A stretch of 64,000 nucleotides of DNA from Qipengyuania xiapuensis (lineage in GTDB: Bacteria; Pseudomonadota; Alphaproteobacteria; Sphingomonadales; Sphingomonadaceae). The translations under genes and the position numbers were made by a program. Every line of letters begins with the position of its first letter. Position 1 is the first letter of the stretch. The stretch covers positions 1,612,001-1,676,000 of the forward strand of contig NZ_JAIGNL010000001.1 in NCBI RefSeq assembly GCF_019711395.1. Reading direction: 5' to 3'. Below, one piece after another: positions 53,648-62,521 of this stretch. Under the pieces are notes generated by a model. The model searched no databases. It was given only the letters and a program-made list of their open reading frames with translations, and had not been told where the DNA came from.

Positions 53648-54733
53648 ATGGAGAAAAGCAGTGAGTCGCCTGTCAGCGGACGGGGTGCGCAGTCGCGCGC
53701 GGTCCCGACGCGGTTCGGCCTTGCCACGCGCGAGGCCGATGGCGACTGGCGCGATCATATGGAGGCGCTCGACGGCCCCCCGGTAAAGCTGCGCACCCAT
53801 GTGACCGAGGAGAACCCGAAGACGATCCTCAGCTTCAACCAGTCTCCCGACATATTCTTCGACCGCTCGATCAACGCCTATCGCGGGTGCGAGCATGGCT
53901 GCGTCTATTGCTTTGCGCGCCCTACCCACGCCTATCACGACCTCTCGCCCGGCCTCGACTTCGAGACCCAGCTGTTCGCCAAGCCGAATGCCGCCGAATT
54001 GCTGCGCGCGACGCTGGCGAAAGCGAAGTACCGCCCCAAACCGATTGCCATGGGGACCAACACCGATCCCTACCAGCCGATCGAGCGCGACTACCGGATC
54101 ACGCGAGCCGTCCTGGAGGTGTGCCTGGACGCAAGACACCCGGTGACGATCACCACCAAGTCCGACCGCGTGCTCGACGATCTCGACCTGCTTGCCGAGA
54201 TGGCTGAGAGGCGGCTTGTGGCAGTGGCGATTTCGGTTACCAGCCTCGATCCGAAGCTGTCGGGCAAACTCGAACCGCGCGCAGCTTCGCCCGCCAAACG
54301 ACTCTCAGCATTGGAGAAACTGGTCGAGGTAGGCGTCCCGAGCCATTGCTCGGTCGCGCCGGTCATTCCTGCCATCACCGACCAGTTCATGGAGGAAATC
54401 GTCCAGCGCGCCGCCGCGATCGGAGTCGATAGCGTGGGCTGGATTCCGCTCCGCCTGCCGCACGAAGTCGCCCCGCTTTTCCGCGAATGGCTGTCGGTCC
54501 ACTACCCCGAACGCGGCGACAAGGTGATGAGCATCGTCCAGTCGATCCGCAACGGCAAGGACAACGACCCCAACTTCTTCTCGCGCCTCAAACCGACCGG
54601 CGTCTGGGCCGACCTCTTCCGCGCAAGGTTCCGAGTGGCGTGTAAACGCGCGGGGCTGGGAAAGGCGAAGTTCGAGCTGGATTGTACACAGTTCAGGCCG
54701 CCAGCGGTGGGTGGGCAATTGCGGTTGCTATGA
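53648..54733 (+). CDS. PA0069-family radical SAM protein
   Basis: This 361-aa radical SAM protein has the CxxxCxxC cluster motif at Cys81, 85 and 88 (YRGCEHGCVYCFARPTH) and family blocks IAMGTNTDPYQPIERDYRITR and VPAITDQF. It is related to spore photoproduct lyase-like proteins and grouped with PA0069/Rv2578c homologs, whose reaction is not established. The start at 53648 (MEKSSESPVS) is preceded at once by the LexA-type box, so it may be DNA-damage inducible. It overlaps the convergent 58-aa gene by 6 bp. Confidence 0.9.
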   Translation: MEKSSESPVSGRGAQSRAVPTRFGLATREADGDWRDHMEALDGPPVKLRTHVTEENPKTILSFNQSPDIFFDRSINAYRGCEHGCVYCFARPTHAYHDLSPGLDFETQLFAKPNAAELLRATLAKAKYRPKPIAMGTNTDPYQPIERDYRITRAVLEVCLDARHPVTITTKSDRVLDDLDLLAEMAERRLVAVAISVTSLDPKLSGKLEPRAASPAKRLSALEKLVEVGVPSHCSVAPVIPAITDQFMEEIVQRAAAIGVDSVGWIPLRLPHEVAPLFREWLSVHYPERGDKVMSIVQSIRNGKDNDPNFFSRLKPTGVWADLFRARFRVACKRAGLGKAKFELDCTQFRPPAVGGQLRLL

Positions 54734-54904
54734 GTTTGAAAGGGGTTTGATCCGAGGGTCAAGACACAAACCGGGTTCTATAAAAGCTCCCTCATAGTGA
54801 AGGCAATCATCGGCAATACGCCATTTAAGCGCCCACTGACCAATAAGGTAGCCCGCGAAAAACAGGGCTATTCCGATGATGGGCAACCAGATCCGCCGCG
54901 TCAA
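54728..54904 (-). CDS. 58-aa membrane protein with TTG start
   Basis: A 59-codon frame starts TTG at 54904, after a GGGGGAGGGG ribosome site, and ends TAG at 54728-54730. The product reads MTRRIWLPIIGIALFFAGYL and then IGQWALKWRIADDCLHYEGA and a tail ending PLSNS. A single N-terminal helix (about residues 5-21) is followed by a short periplasmic segment with two cysteines (DDCLHYEG and GLCLDPR), a pattern I have seen in other alphaproteobacterial small proteins. The start overlaps the DUF1330 gene stop as TTGA, supporting coupled translation. Function unknown. Confidence 0.7.
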   Translation of the reverse strand: MTRRIWLPIIGIALFFAGYLIGQWALKWRIADDCLHYEGAFIEPGLCLDPRIKPLSNS

Positions 54905-55332
54905 AACCCCTCCCCCGCATCACCCGGCGCGAACCGCACCAACCTGCTGTCCACCAGCGCCGCCGTGCGGTTGACCACCGCCTTCTGATAATCCGCGTCC
55001 TTGATCATCTCGAAGAACGCGCCCGAGTTCGGATATTGCGCCACAAAGCCGTCGTGCCAGCGCATCGCCTCCGGCCCTGTCACCACGGTCTGGAATGCTC
55101 CGCGCCAGACGATCTCGCCGCCCACACGGCGGAAGATCGGGCCGCTGGTCTTGCCGTATTCTTCGTAGGCACGGCGGCCGCTCCAGCCCTTGCCCGCATT
55201 CTGATGGCCCTCGGGATATTCGGCCTCTTCGCGATAGAGCAGGAGGTTCAGCATGTGGATCGGCTCGTCGCGCGGCAGGTCCTTGAACGCCTCGAAATTG
55301 GCGCGGCTTGGGTCGATGTAGGTGTCGGTCAC
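54901..55332 (-). CDS. DUF1330 domain protein
   Basis: This 143-aa protein has the DUF1330 (ferredoxin-like, dimeric barrel) pattern: PIHMLNLLLYREEA, GKTSGPIFRRVGGEIVWRG, VTGPEAMRWHDGFVAQYPNSGAFFEMI and YQKAVVNRTAALVDSRLV. No function is established for the family. The start is GTG at 55332 after GAGGAGA; the longer frame to 55401 starts inside the pseudouridine synthase. It is followed by the overlapping TTG-started small membrane gene. Confidence 0.88.
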   Translation of the reverse strand: MTDTYIDPSRANFEAFKDLPRDEPIHMLNLLLYREEAEYPEGHQNAGKGWSGRRAYEEYGKTSGPIFRRVGGEIVWRGAFQTVVTGPEAMRWHDGFVAQYPNSGAFFEMIKDADYQKAVVNRTAALVDSRLVRFAPGDAGEGF

Positions 55333-55342
55333 GGCTCTCTCC

Positions 55343-55888
55343 TCAGACTTGGATTTCACGGTAGGTGCCGGGCGCGATGCCGTCCACGTTCCAATCGCCA
55401 ATACGCCAGCGGATGAGGCGCAGCGTGGGCAGGCCTACGGCGGCGGTCATGCGGCGGACCTGGCGGTTTCGTCCCTCGGTGATCTCGAGCGCGATCCAGC
55501 TGTCGGGCACACTCTTGCGATAGCGGACCGGCGGATTGCGGTCCCAGACAGGCGGCGGATCGATGCGTTTCGCGCGGGCAGGCCGGGTCATGCCGTCCTT
55601 AAGCTCGACGCCGCGCGCCAGTTTCTCAAGCGCCTCGTCACTCGCCTCGCCCTCGACCTGCACGAGGTAGGTCTTCGCCATCTTGTAGCGCGGCTCGGCA
55701 ATGCGTGACTGTAGCCGACCGTCGTCGGTCAGCAGCAGCAGCCCTTCGCTATCCTTGTCGAGACGGCCTGCCGGATAGACACCCGGCACATCGACGAGAT
55801 GCGCAAGAGTGTCTTCCACCCCCTCCTTGCCCCCGGTGAACTGCGAGAGAACGCCGAAGGGCTTGTTGAGCAGGATCAGCCGGCTCAC
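55343..55888 (-). CDS. 23S rRNA pseudouridine synthase (RluE-like)
   Basis: This 181-aa RsuA/RluE-type enzyme has the catalytic motif GRLDKDSEGLLLLTDDG (Asp) and EGRNRQVRRMTAAVG. It lacks an N-terminal S4 domain and starts directly at the catalytic domain, which fits RluE, the synthase for U2457 in E. coli 23S rRNA. The start is GTG at 55888 in GTGA overlap with the acyl-CoA ligase stop. Assignment to a precise rRNA position is by resemblance only. Confidence 0.9.
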   Translation of the reverse strand: MSRLILLNKPFGVLSQFTGGKEGVEDTLAHLVDVPGVYPAGRLDKDSEGLLLLTDDGRLQSRIAEPRYKMAKTYLVQVEGEASDEALEKLARGVELKDGMTRPARAKRIDPPPVWDRNPPVRYRKSVPDSWIALEITEGRNRQVRRMTAAVGLPTLRLIRWRIGDWNVDGIAPGTYREIQV

Positions 55889-57483
55889 GCCTCAAGCTTG
55901 TAGTCGGCGAACCGGTCGCGCAGGTCCTTCTTGCTGATCTTGCCGGTGGCGGTGTGCGGAATGTCGTCGACGAACTCGACCGCATCGGGAAGCCACCATT
56001 TGGCGACCTTGTCCGAGAGGAAATTGGTCACCTCCTCGGCGCTGACATCCTGACCTTCCTTCTTCACCACGAACAGCACCGGGCGCTCGTCCCACTTGGG
56101 GTGGAACATGCCGATGCATGCAGCCTCGGCGACCGCCGGATGGCCGACGGCCGCATTTTCGAGCTCGACCGAGGAAATCCATTCACCGCCCGACTTGATG
56201 ACGTCCTTGGTGCGGTCGGTGAGCTGCAGCGTGCCGTCGGGATGAAGCATGCCGACGTCGCCGGTGTCGAACCAGCCATCCTCGGTGACCGCGTCTTCCT
56301 CGGCCTTGAAATAGCGCTTCACCACCCACGGCCCGCGGATCTGCAGCGCGCCGGAGGTTTCGCCGTCGCGCGGGAGGACCTTGGTCGGATCGTCGAGGTC
56401 GATCGTGCGCAGCTCCACGCCGAAGATCGGGCGGCCCTGCTTCATCGTCTTGGTCACCTTCTCGTCGAAGCTGAGCTGGTCCCAGTCATGCGTCGGGCCG
56501 CCGACCGTGCCGATGGGCGAGGTTTCGGTCATGCCCCATGCGTGCTGGACGCGCGTACCGTTCTTCATTAGGCGCTCGATCATGAACCTGGGCGCAGCCG
56601 AACCGCCGATGGTGGCGGCCTTGAGCGGCGGCAGGTCGATGCCTTCCGCGTCGCAATACTGGAAGTGAGCGAGCCAGACGGTTGGCACACCGGCGCTGTC
56701 GGTCACGCCTTCCTTGAGCATCATCTCGTGGAGCACCGCCGGATCGTTCACCGCGCTGAACACGAATTTGATGCCCGCCATCGCGCCTGCATAGGGAAGG
56801 CCCCAGCTCGCCGCGTGGAACATCGGGACGACCGGCAGCATCACCGAGGACGCGCTGAAATTGAACGTCGAGGGCTGCAGCCCCGAGATCGCGTGCAGGA
56901 CCGTGCTGCGATGCTCGTACTGGACGCCCTTCGGATTGCCGGTGGTGCCGCTGGTGTAGCAAATCATGCAGGGGTCGCGCTCGTCGCCTTCGACCCATTC
57001 GAAATCGCCGTCTTCCGCGCCGATCCAGTCCTCAAACGAGGTCGTGTGCTCGCCGCTGTCGAAGCAGATGTAATGTTCGACGTTCGGCCAGCGGTCACGC
57101 ATCTTGTCGACGATGGGCTGGAAGGCTGCGTCGTAGATCACAACGCGATCGTCCGCGTGATTGACGATGTATTCGAGCTGGTCCTCGAACAGGCGCGGGT
57201 TCACCGTGTGGAGCACGCCGCCCATACCCGCCACGCCATACCAGCTGACGAGGTGGCGCGAATGGTTCATCGCGATGCTGGCGACTTTGTCTCCCGGCTT
57301 GAGGCCAAGCTTTTGCAGGGCCTGCGCCATCTTCAGCGCATCGCGGCGGATGCCAGCCCAGTTCGTACGGGTTTCGGTTCCATCCGCCCAGCGGGTGACG
57401 ATTTCGCGGGTCGGTGCCTCACGTGCCGCGTGGTCGATCACATGCGTCACACGCATGGTCCAGTCCTGCATCGCTCCGAGCAT
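55885..57483 (-). CDS. long- or medium-chain acyl-CoA ligase
   Basis: This 532-aa ANL enzyme has the P-loop [26 protein letters not shown] (A5), WFDTGDVG (A7), [22 protein letters not shown] (A8) and C-terminal Lys motif [15 protein letters not shown] (A10). It lacks transmembrane segments. The long-chain or medium-chain group is likely from the PMFHAASWG and SAAP(R)FM regions, but the chain length is not determined. The start at 57483 follows GAGAGAGG. Confidence 0.92.
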   Translation of the reverse strand: MLGAMQDWTMRVTHVIDHAAREAPTREIVTRWADGTETRTNWAGIRRDALKMAQALQKLGLKPGDKVASIAMNHSRHLVSWYGVAGMGGVLHTVNPRLFEDQLEYIVNHADDRVVIYDAAFQPIVDKMRDRWPNVEHYICFDSGEHTTSFEDWIGAEDGDFEWVEGDERDPCMICYTSGTTGNPKGVQYEHRSTVLHAISGLQPSTFNFSASSVMLPVVPMFHAASWGLPYAGAMAGIKFVFSAVNDPAVLHEMMLKEGVTDSAGVPTVWLAHFQYCDAEGIDLPPLKAATIGGSAAPRFMIERLMKNGTRVQHAWGMTETSPIGTVGGPTHDWDQLSFDEKVTKTMKQGRPIFGVELRTIDLDDPTKVLPRDGETSGALQIRGPWVVKRYFKAEEDAVTEDGWFDTGDVGMLHPDGTLQLTDRTKDVIKSGGEWISSVELENAAVGHPAVAEAACIGMFHPKWDERPVLFVVKKEGQDVSAEEVTNFLSDKVAKWWLPDAVEFVDDIPHTATGKISKKDLRDRFADYKLEA

Positions 57484-57528
57484 TCAGCCTCTCTCCTTGC
57501 CTCTTGCGCCTCTCACGGCGCTTGTCGG

Positions 57529-60500
57529 TCAGGCGACGAGGCGTAGGTGCGAGCCGCCGCGCCGCTTGTCGAGCTGCACCTTGGCAAGGCCGGGCACGCT
57601 TGCCAAGCGTTCTGCGAGCTCGCCATCGAGCGCAAACCCGCGGCCCAAGCGCATCACAGGCTCGTGGTCGCCGCCGATCCGTAGCGTCACCATGACCTCG
57701 TCCTTGCCGTTTCCGGCTTCGGACAATTCACGGCTCAATGCCTCGACCGCCGCGACATCGAGGATGTCGAGCGTGAGGATCATGGGCGTCGAGCCCTTCA
57801 CGTCCGCGAGCGGAGTGCCGCCGCGCACCGTAATGCGGGGCGGTTCATCGGGGCTCGGCGAATCGAGTTCGACCTGCAGGAGCACACAGGTCTGCTCCTC
57901 GGCCCATTTCATGAAGCGCTCGACCATGCCTTCCTCGAAGCAGGCGGCGCTGAACTGGCCGGTCGCATCGGAGAAATCCGCACGGATGAAAGGCTTTCCG
58001 CGCCGCGTGGTGCCCTTGTTCACCTTCTCGACCATGGCGGCCATCACCGCATTTGAGCGGCCACCCGCAGGTGCACCGCCCGCCATCAGCGAGGCGTAAG
58101 TCCGCGCGCCATTGGCCGAAGCGATGTCCTTCCATGCCGCGACCGGATGGGCGGAGAAATAGAAGCCGAAGTTCTCGCGCTCCCGCGCCATGCGCTCGGC
58201 GCGCGGCCAGTCCTCGACCTCGCGCAGTCGCAGCGTCTCGCCGGGCGCGTCCTCGCCGCCGAACATGCTGGCCTGTCCGCTGGTCCGTTCGCGGTCCGCC
58301 GCATCTGCGACTGCCAGCAGCATGTCGGCGTTCTCGAAAACCTTCGCGCGGTTGGGCTCGAGCGCGTCGAGCCCGCCTGCACAGGCAAGAGCCTCGAGTT
58401 GGCGCGAGTTCATCGAACCCTTGGGAATGCGCTCGAACAGGTCCTGCAGGCTGTCGAACTGCCCCGAAACCTCACGCTCGGCGACGATGGCTTCCATCGC
58501 CTTCTCGCCGACATTGCGGATGCCTGCGAGCGCATAGCGAACCGCATAGCCATCGTCGGTCTGTTCGACGGTGAACTCGGCCTCGGACTTGTTGATGCAG
58601 GGCGGCTCGACCGCGATGCCCTGCCGCCGCGCATCGTCGACGAAGATCGTAAGCTTCTCCGACTGGTGCATGTCGAAGCACATCGACGCGGCGAAGAATT
58701 CTTCCGGATAATGCGCCTTCAGCCACGCGGTCTGGTACGCGAGCAGTGCGTAGGCGGCAGCGTGCGACTTGTTGAAGCCGTAGCCTGCGAACTTGTCGAT
58801 CAAGTCGAACAGCTCGTTGGCCTTGGCTTTCTCGATGCCGCTGACTTCCTTGCAGCCGGCCACGAAACGTTCGCGCTGCGCGTCCATCTCGGCCTGGACC
58901 TTCTTGCCCATGGCGCGGCGCAGCAAGTCTGCATCGCCGAGCGAATATCCGGCGAGGATCTGCGCGGCCTGCATGACCTGTTCCTGGTAGACGAAGATGC
59001 CGTATGTCTCGGCAAGGATACCCTCGAGCTTCTCGTGCGGATACTCGATCGGCACCTCGCCCGCCTTGCGCTTGCCGAAGAGCGGGATGTTGTCCATCGG
59101 GCCCGGGCGATAGAGCGAGACGAGCGCGATGATGTCGCCGAAATTGGTCGGCTTCACCGCGGTCAGCGTACGCCGCATGCCTTCCGATTCCAGCTGGAAC
59201 ACGCCGACCGTGTTACCTGCCTTCATCAACTCGTAGACCGCCGGATCGTCCAGCTCGAGCTGCGAGAGATCGATCTCGATATCGCGCTTCTTGAGCAGGT
59301 CGGTCGCCTTCTTGAGGACCGACAGCGTTTTCAATCCGAGGAAGTCGAATTTGACGAGACCGCTGCTCTCGACATTCTTCATGTCGTACTGCGTCACCGG
59401 CATGTCCGAACGCGGATCACGATAAAGCGGGACGAGTTGAGCCAGCGGCCGGTCGCCGATCACCACGCCGGCGGCGTGGGTCGAGCTGTTGCGCGGGAAA
59501 CCTTCCAGCTGCATCGCGAGGTCGATCAGGCGTTTGACCTCGTTGTCGTTGTCGTACTCGGCCTTGAAATCGGCGGCCCCGTTGAGCGCACGAGGGAGCG
59601 TCCACGGGTCGGTCGGGTGGTTCGGGACCATCTTGCAGATGCGGTCGACATGGCCGTAGCTCATCTGGAGGATGCGGCCCGTGTCGCGCAGCACGGCGCG
59701 CGCCTTCAGCTTACCGAAGGTGATGATCTGCGCGACATGGTCATGCCCGTACTTCTGCTGGACATAACGGATCACCTCGCCGCGGCGGGTTTCGCAGAAG
59801 TCGATATCGAAGTCGGGCATCGAGACGCGTTCCGGGTTAAGGAAGCGTTCGAACAGCAGGCCCAGCTTGATGGGATCGAGGTCGGTAATCGTCAGCGCCC
59901 ATGCTACAAGGCTGCCCGCACCCGAACCACGGCCCGGCCCCACAGGGATGTCCTGATCCTTCGCCCACTTGATGAAGTCGGCAACGATCAGGAAGTAGCC
60001 GGGAAAGCCCATCTGGTTGATGATGCCGACCTCGTAATCGAGCCGGTCGACATAGACCTGGAGCTCCTCGTCCGACATCTCGCCATAGGGCTCGAGGCGA
60101 TTGGCGAGACCCTTGCGCGCATCCTCTTCCAGCATTCGCGCCTCGCCCTCGAGGTCGCCGGCAAGGCTTGGCAGGATCGGGTCGCGATAGGGCGGCGCGT
60201 AAGCGCAGCGCTGTGCGACCACCAGCGTGTTGGCAGTGGCCTCCGGCAGGTCGTCGAAGGCCTCTTCCATCATGTGGGCGGTCTTGACGTAGGCCTCTGG
60301 GTTCGACTTCGCGCGCTCCTCCGCGTCGACATGCGTCGAATTGGCGATGCACAACATGGCGTCATGCGCCTTGTACATATGCGGTTCGGCGAAGTTGGCA
60401 GGGTTCGTGGCGACGAGCGGCAGGTCGCGTTCGTAGGCGAGGTCGATCAGTGCGCTTTCCGCCGCTTCCTCGACCGGGTTGCCGCGCCGCGCGAGTTCCA

Positions 60501-61002
60501 CGTAGAGTCGCCCGGGAAACAGCGCCTCGAGCTTGTCGAGCATGGCCGTGGCGTGGCTCGTCTGGCCCTCTGCCAATAGGCGCGTAACCCCGCCCTCGCT
60601 CGCGCCGGTGAGCGCGATCAGGCCGTCGGTGCGCCCTTCGAGGTCTTCCATCCGGATATGCGGTTCGAACTCGAGCGGACGATCGAGATGCGCTTTCGAG
60701 ACCAAATGGCATAGATTGTCGTAGCCCGCTTCGTCCTGCGCGTAGAGCGGCAGGTAGTCGACCGTGCGGCCTTCCTCATCCCGTGCAACGCCGAGCAGCG
60801 TGCCGGTAATCGGCTGGATGCCCTCCGCCTTGCAGGCGTTCGCGAACATGACCGCGCCATAGAGCCCGTTGCGGTCTGCCATTGCGATGGCGGGAAAGCC
60901 GCGCTCCTTCGCCAGCTTGGCCATCGCCTTGGGATCGATCGCTCCTTCGAGCATCGAATAAGCGGATAGCACGCGCAGGGGTACGAAGGGCTTGTAAGGC
61001 AT
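57529..61002 (-). CDS. dnaE: DNA polymerase III alpha subunit
   Basis: DnaE (1157 aa) is the replicative polymerase catalytic subunit. An N-terminal PHP domain (SAYSMLEGAIDPKAMA, AMADRNGLYG) is followed by the polymerase core with GPGRGSGAGSLVAWAL and the catalytic SMPDFDIDFCETRRGEVI Asp residues. Thumb/fingers helices (GYGFNKSHAAAYALLAYQTAWLK), then an OB fold near the C-terminus, complete it. The start is ATG at 61002. Full length and all core motifs indicate the main replicase, not the error-prone DnaE2. Confidence 0.97.
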   Translation of the reverse strand: MPYKPFVPLRVLSAYSMLEGAIDPKAMAKLAKERGFPAIAMADRNGLYGAVMFANACKAEGIQPITGTLLGVARDEEGRTVDYLPLYAQDEAGYDNLCHLVSKAHLDRPLEFEPHIRMEDLEGRTDGLIALTGASEGGVTRLLAEGQTSHATAMLDKLEALFPGRLYVELARRGNPVEEAAESALIDLAYERDLPLVATNPANFAEPHMYKAHDAMLCIANSTHVDAEERAKSNPEAYVKTAHMMEEAFDDLPEATANTLVVAQRCAYAPPYRDPILPSLAGDLEGEARMLEEDARKGLANRLEPYGEMSDEELQVYVDRLDYEVGIINQMGFPGYFLIVADFIKWAKDQDIPVGPGRGSGAGSLVAWALTITDLDPIKLGLLFERFLNPERVSMPDFDIDFCETRRGEVIRYVQQKYGHDHVAQIITFGKLKARAVLRDTGRILQMSYGHVDRICKMVPNHPTDPWTLPRALNGAADFKAEYDNDNEVKRLIDLAMQLEGFPRNSSTHAAGVVIGDRPLAQLVPLYRDPRSDMPVTQYDMKNVESSGLVKFDFLGLKTLSVLKKATDLLKKRDIEIDLSQLELDDPAVYELMKAGNTVGVFQLESEGMRRTLTAVKPTNFGDIIALVSLYRPGPMDNIPLFGKRKAGEVPIEYPHEKLEGILAETYGIFVYQEQVMQAAQILAGYSLGDADLLRRAMGKKVQAEMDAQRERFVAGCKEVSGIEKAKANELFDLIDKFAGYGFNKSHAAAYALLAYQTAWLKAHYPEEFFAASMCFDMHQSEKLTIFVDDARRQGIAVEPPCINKSEAEFTVEQTDDGYAVRYALAGIRNVGEKAMEAIVAEREVSGQFDSLQDLFERIPKGSMNSRQLEALACAGGLDALEPNRAKVFENADMLLAVADAADRERTSGQASMFGGEDAPGETLRLREVEDWPRAERMARERENFGFYFSAHPVAAWKDIASANGARTYASLMAGGAPAGGRSNAVMAAMVEKVNKGTTRRGKPFIRADFSDATGQFSAACFEEGMVERFMKWAEEQTCVLLQVELDSPSPDEPPRITVRGGTPLADVKGSTPMILTLDILDVAAVEALSRELSEAGNGKDEVMVTLRIGGDHEPVMRLGRGFALDGELAERLASVPGLAKVQLDKRRGGSHLRLVA

Positions 61003-61054
61003 CCTCGCAAGGTAGGATTTTGCGCGCCGATCTCAAAGGGCGCGCGGACGGTTA

Positions 61055-61075
61055 TTCTCCACCGCTTGTGGAGAA
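61055..61075 (-). other. hairpin after small membrane gene
   Basis: TTCTCCAC and GTGGAGAA pair perfectly over 8 bp around a 5-base loop, directly after the stop of the 109-aa membrane protein and 53 bp before dnaE. The following minus-strand bases (TAACCG) are not U-rich, so it may be a weak terminator or an mRNA end structure. Confidence 0.4.
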
Positions 61076-61076
61076 A

Positions 61077-61406
61077 TCAGTCCTCCGGCGGAGCAGCGAT
61101 CTTCCTGCGAGTGTCGCGGATCGTCGACCAGGCTCCGTAAACGACGAGAGCGGCAAGGAAGACCCACACCCAGACCGGGATATTCTCGCCCACAATGGCG
61201 AGATAGAGATAGGCCGAAACGAAGAAAAATCCCGCAAGCATCGTCGGCACGACGGTCGATTGCCCCGCCCTCGCCCGCTTCACAAGCCAGGCGATGGAAG
61301 CGAGGAAGAACGGGATCGCCCCCACGTATATCCCCCCGAAAATATAGGGGTTCACGCCGTACTGGGCGCCGAGCGAGAGAAACCAGGTGTTGAGTTCGGC
61401 AAGCAT
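61077..61406 (-). CDS. small inner-membrane protein, three to four helices
   Basis: This 109-aa hydrophobic protein has helices at about residues 20-42 (PYIFGGIYVGAIPFFLASIA), 52-70 (TVVPTMLAGFFFVSAYLYLA) and 76-95 (IPVWVWVFLAALVVYGAWST), with a basic tail (RDTRRKIAAPPED). I recognise no family. It lies between glutathione peroxidase and dnaE, same strand, with a hairpin after its stop. Confidence 0.8.
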   Translation of the reverse strand: MLAELNTWFLSLGAQYGVNPYIFGGIYVGAIPFFLASIAWLVKRARAGQSTVVPTMLAGFFFVSAYLYLAIVGENIPVWVWVFLAALVVYGAWSTIRDTRRKIAAPPED

Positions 61407-61437
61407 GGCGTGGTGTTCGCTGGAAGCCCCGAATCAG

Positions 61438-61917
61438 TTACAGTAGCTTTTCGATATCCTTGGCAATCGCCGCCGGAGCGTCGGCGGGGCCGTAACGCTT
61501 CACTACGTTGCCTTCGCGGTCGATGAGGAACTTGGTGAAGTTCCACTTGATCGATTTCGAGCCCATCAGGCCCGGCGCTTCCGCCTTCATCCAGTCGAAG
61601 AGCGGGCTGGCATTGTCGCCGTTCACCTCGACCTTCTGCATCAGCGGGAAGGTGAGGCCGAAATTGACCTTGCAGAACTGCTCGATCTCGCCCGCATCGC
61701 CGGGCTCCTGGTTGCCGAACTGGTTGCAGGGAAATGCCATGACCTCGAAACCCTGGTCCTTGTAGTCCTGGAACAGCTTCTCGAGCCCGTCGTACTGCGG
61801 CGTGAAACCGCACTTGCTGGCAGTGTTCACGACCAGCAGGACCTTGCCGAGTTTCTCTTTCAGGTCGAGTTCGTCACCCTTGTTAGTGGCCACGGTGAAA
61901 TCGGCGATGGTGGTCAT
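61438..61917 (-). CDS. glutathione peroxidase
   Basis: This 159-aa GPx reduces peroxides, usually with thioredoxin in bacteria. The active site is Cys36 (NTASKCGFTPQY), Gln70 (CNQFGNQEPG) and Trp125-Asn126 (KWNFTKFL), so it is the Cys form. Cys64 and Cys82 could resolve the sulfenic acid. No signal peptide. Its start at 61917 overlaps the preceding gene stop (ATGA), so both are controlled by the hairpin upstream of that gene. Confidence 0.95.
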   Translation of the reverse strand: MTTIADFTVATNKGDELDLKEKLGKVLLVVNTASKCGFTPQYDGLEKLFQDYKDQGFEVMAFPCNQFGNQEPGDAGEIEQFCKVNFGLTFPLMQKVEVNGDNASPLFDWMKAEAPGLMGSKSIKWNFTKFLIDREGNVVKRYGPADAPAAIAKDIEKLL

Positions 61918-62444
61918 TGGGCTGCGTCCTTGCGGCGATAGATGAGGTCGAAGTAATTCGCCCAGCTGAGACCCCGGTCCTTGCTGGCTTCTCCGTGTTG
62001 GCGCACGCTACCGTCATCGCGCAAGCTATAAGTCATTCGGACCAGCAAAGGCGTTCCATCCTGCGCCTTTCCCCATTGGCCGGTGAGGATCATTTTGCCC
62101 TCCACCGCGCCGCCATCGAAGAAGACGCGGCCGGGTTGCCCGCCGACCCACAGCTGGTGCCAGCCCTCGGTCACGGGATCATAGGCGCTCAGGCTCGTCC
62201 CGCTGCGCCCCTGAAGCGGCATCCACGTCTCGCGGATCGCGCAACCGGCGCTCACTTTCTCGATGCTGCTGTCGGCCACCTTTTCGGGAGAGCCATCTGC
62301 GTTCGGGTAAACATCCCACTCGCCGACCCAGAAATCGAAAGCCTCGAAGTCCTCGCCTTCGCATGAAGGAGGTGCTGGCGGCACGGCGGGCGCCTCGGCT
62401 GCGGTGGTCTGGGCGAGAATCAGGGCGACGGATGCAAGTGACAT
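61914..62444 (-). CDS. exported DUF1579-like protein
   Basis: This 176-aa protein has a short signal peptide (MSLASVALILAQTTAAEA) and a beta-rich domain opening with FEAFDFWVGEWDVYPN, the mark of DUF1579-like lipocalin-type proteins. Strands such as WHQLWVGGQPGRVFFDGG and ILTGQWG follow. The ligand is unknown. The start at 62444 is preceded by GGGAGGA, which is buried in the hairpin described next. It is coupled to glutathione peroxidase (ATGA). Confidence 0.82.
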   Translation of the reverse strand: MSLASVALILAQTTAAEAPAVPPAPPSCEGEDFEAFDFWVGEWDVYPNADGSPEKVADSSIEKVSAGCAIRETWMPLQGRSGTSLSAYDPVTEGWHQLWVGGQPGRVFFDGGAVEGKMILTGQWGKAQDGTPLLVRMTYSLRDDGSVRQHGEASKDRGLSWANYFDLIYRRKDAAQ

Positions 62445-62445
62445 G

Positions 62446-62486
62446 AAAAATCCTCCCGCATCCTGCCTAAACCGGCTGCGGGAGGA
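62446..62486 (-). terminator. terminator-like hairpin whose 3' arm is a ribosome site
   Basis: Minus-strand TCCTCCCGCA (62486-62477) pairs perfectly with TGCGGGAGGA (62460-62451), with a minor inner GCC/GGC pairing, followed by TTTTT (62450-62446) and then C and the ATG of the 176-aa gene. The 3' arm GGGAGGA is the ribosome binding site of that gene. It can end the upstream transcript and hide the ribosome site. Confidence 0.75.
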
Positions 62487-62521
62487 TCGCCAATTTCAAT
62501 CTGCGGAGCGGCTATCGCGCC

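Noticed and set aside
58147..60579. 810-codon open frame on the plus strand opposite dnaE
   Set aside because: It is antisense to full-length dnaE, lacks ribosome site and family motifs, and has shadow-type composition.
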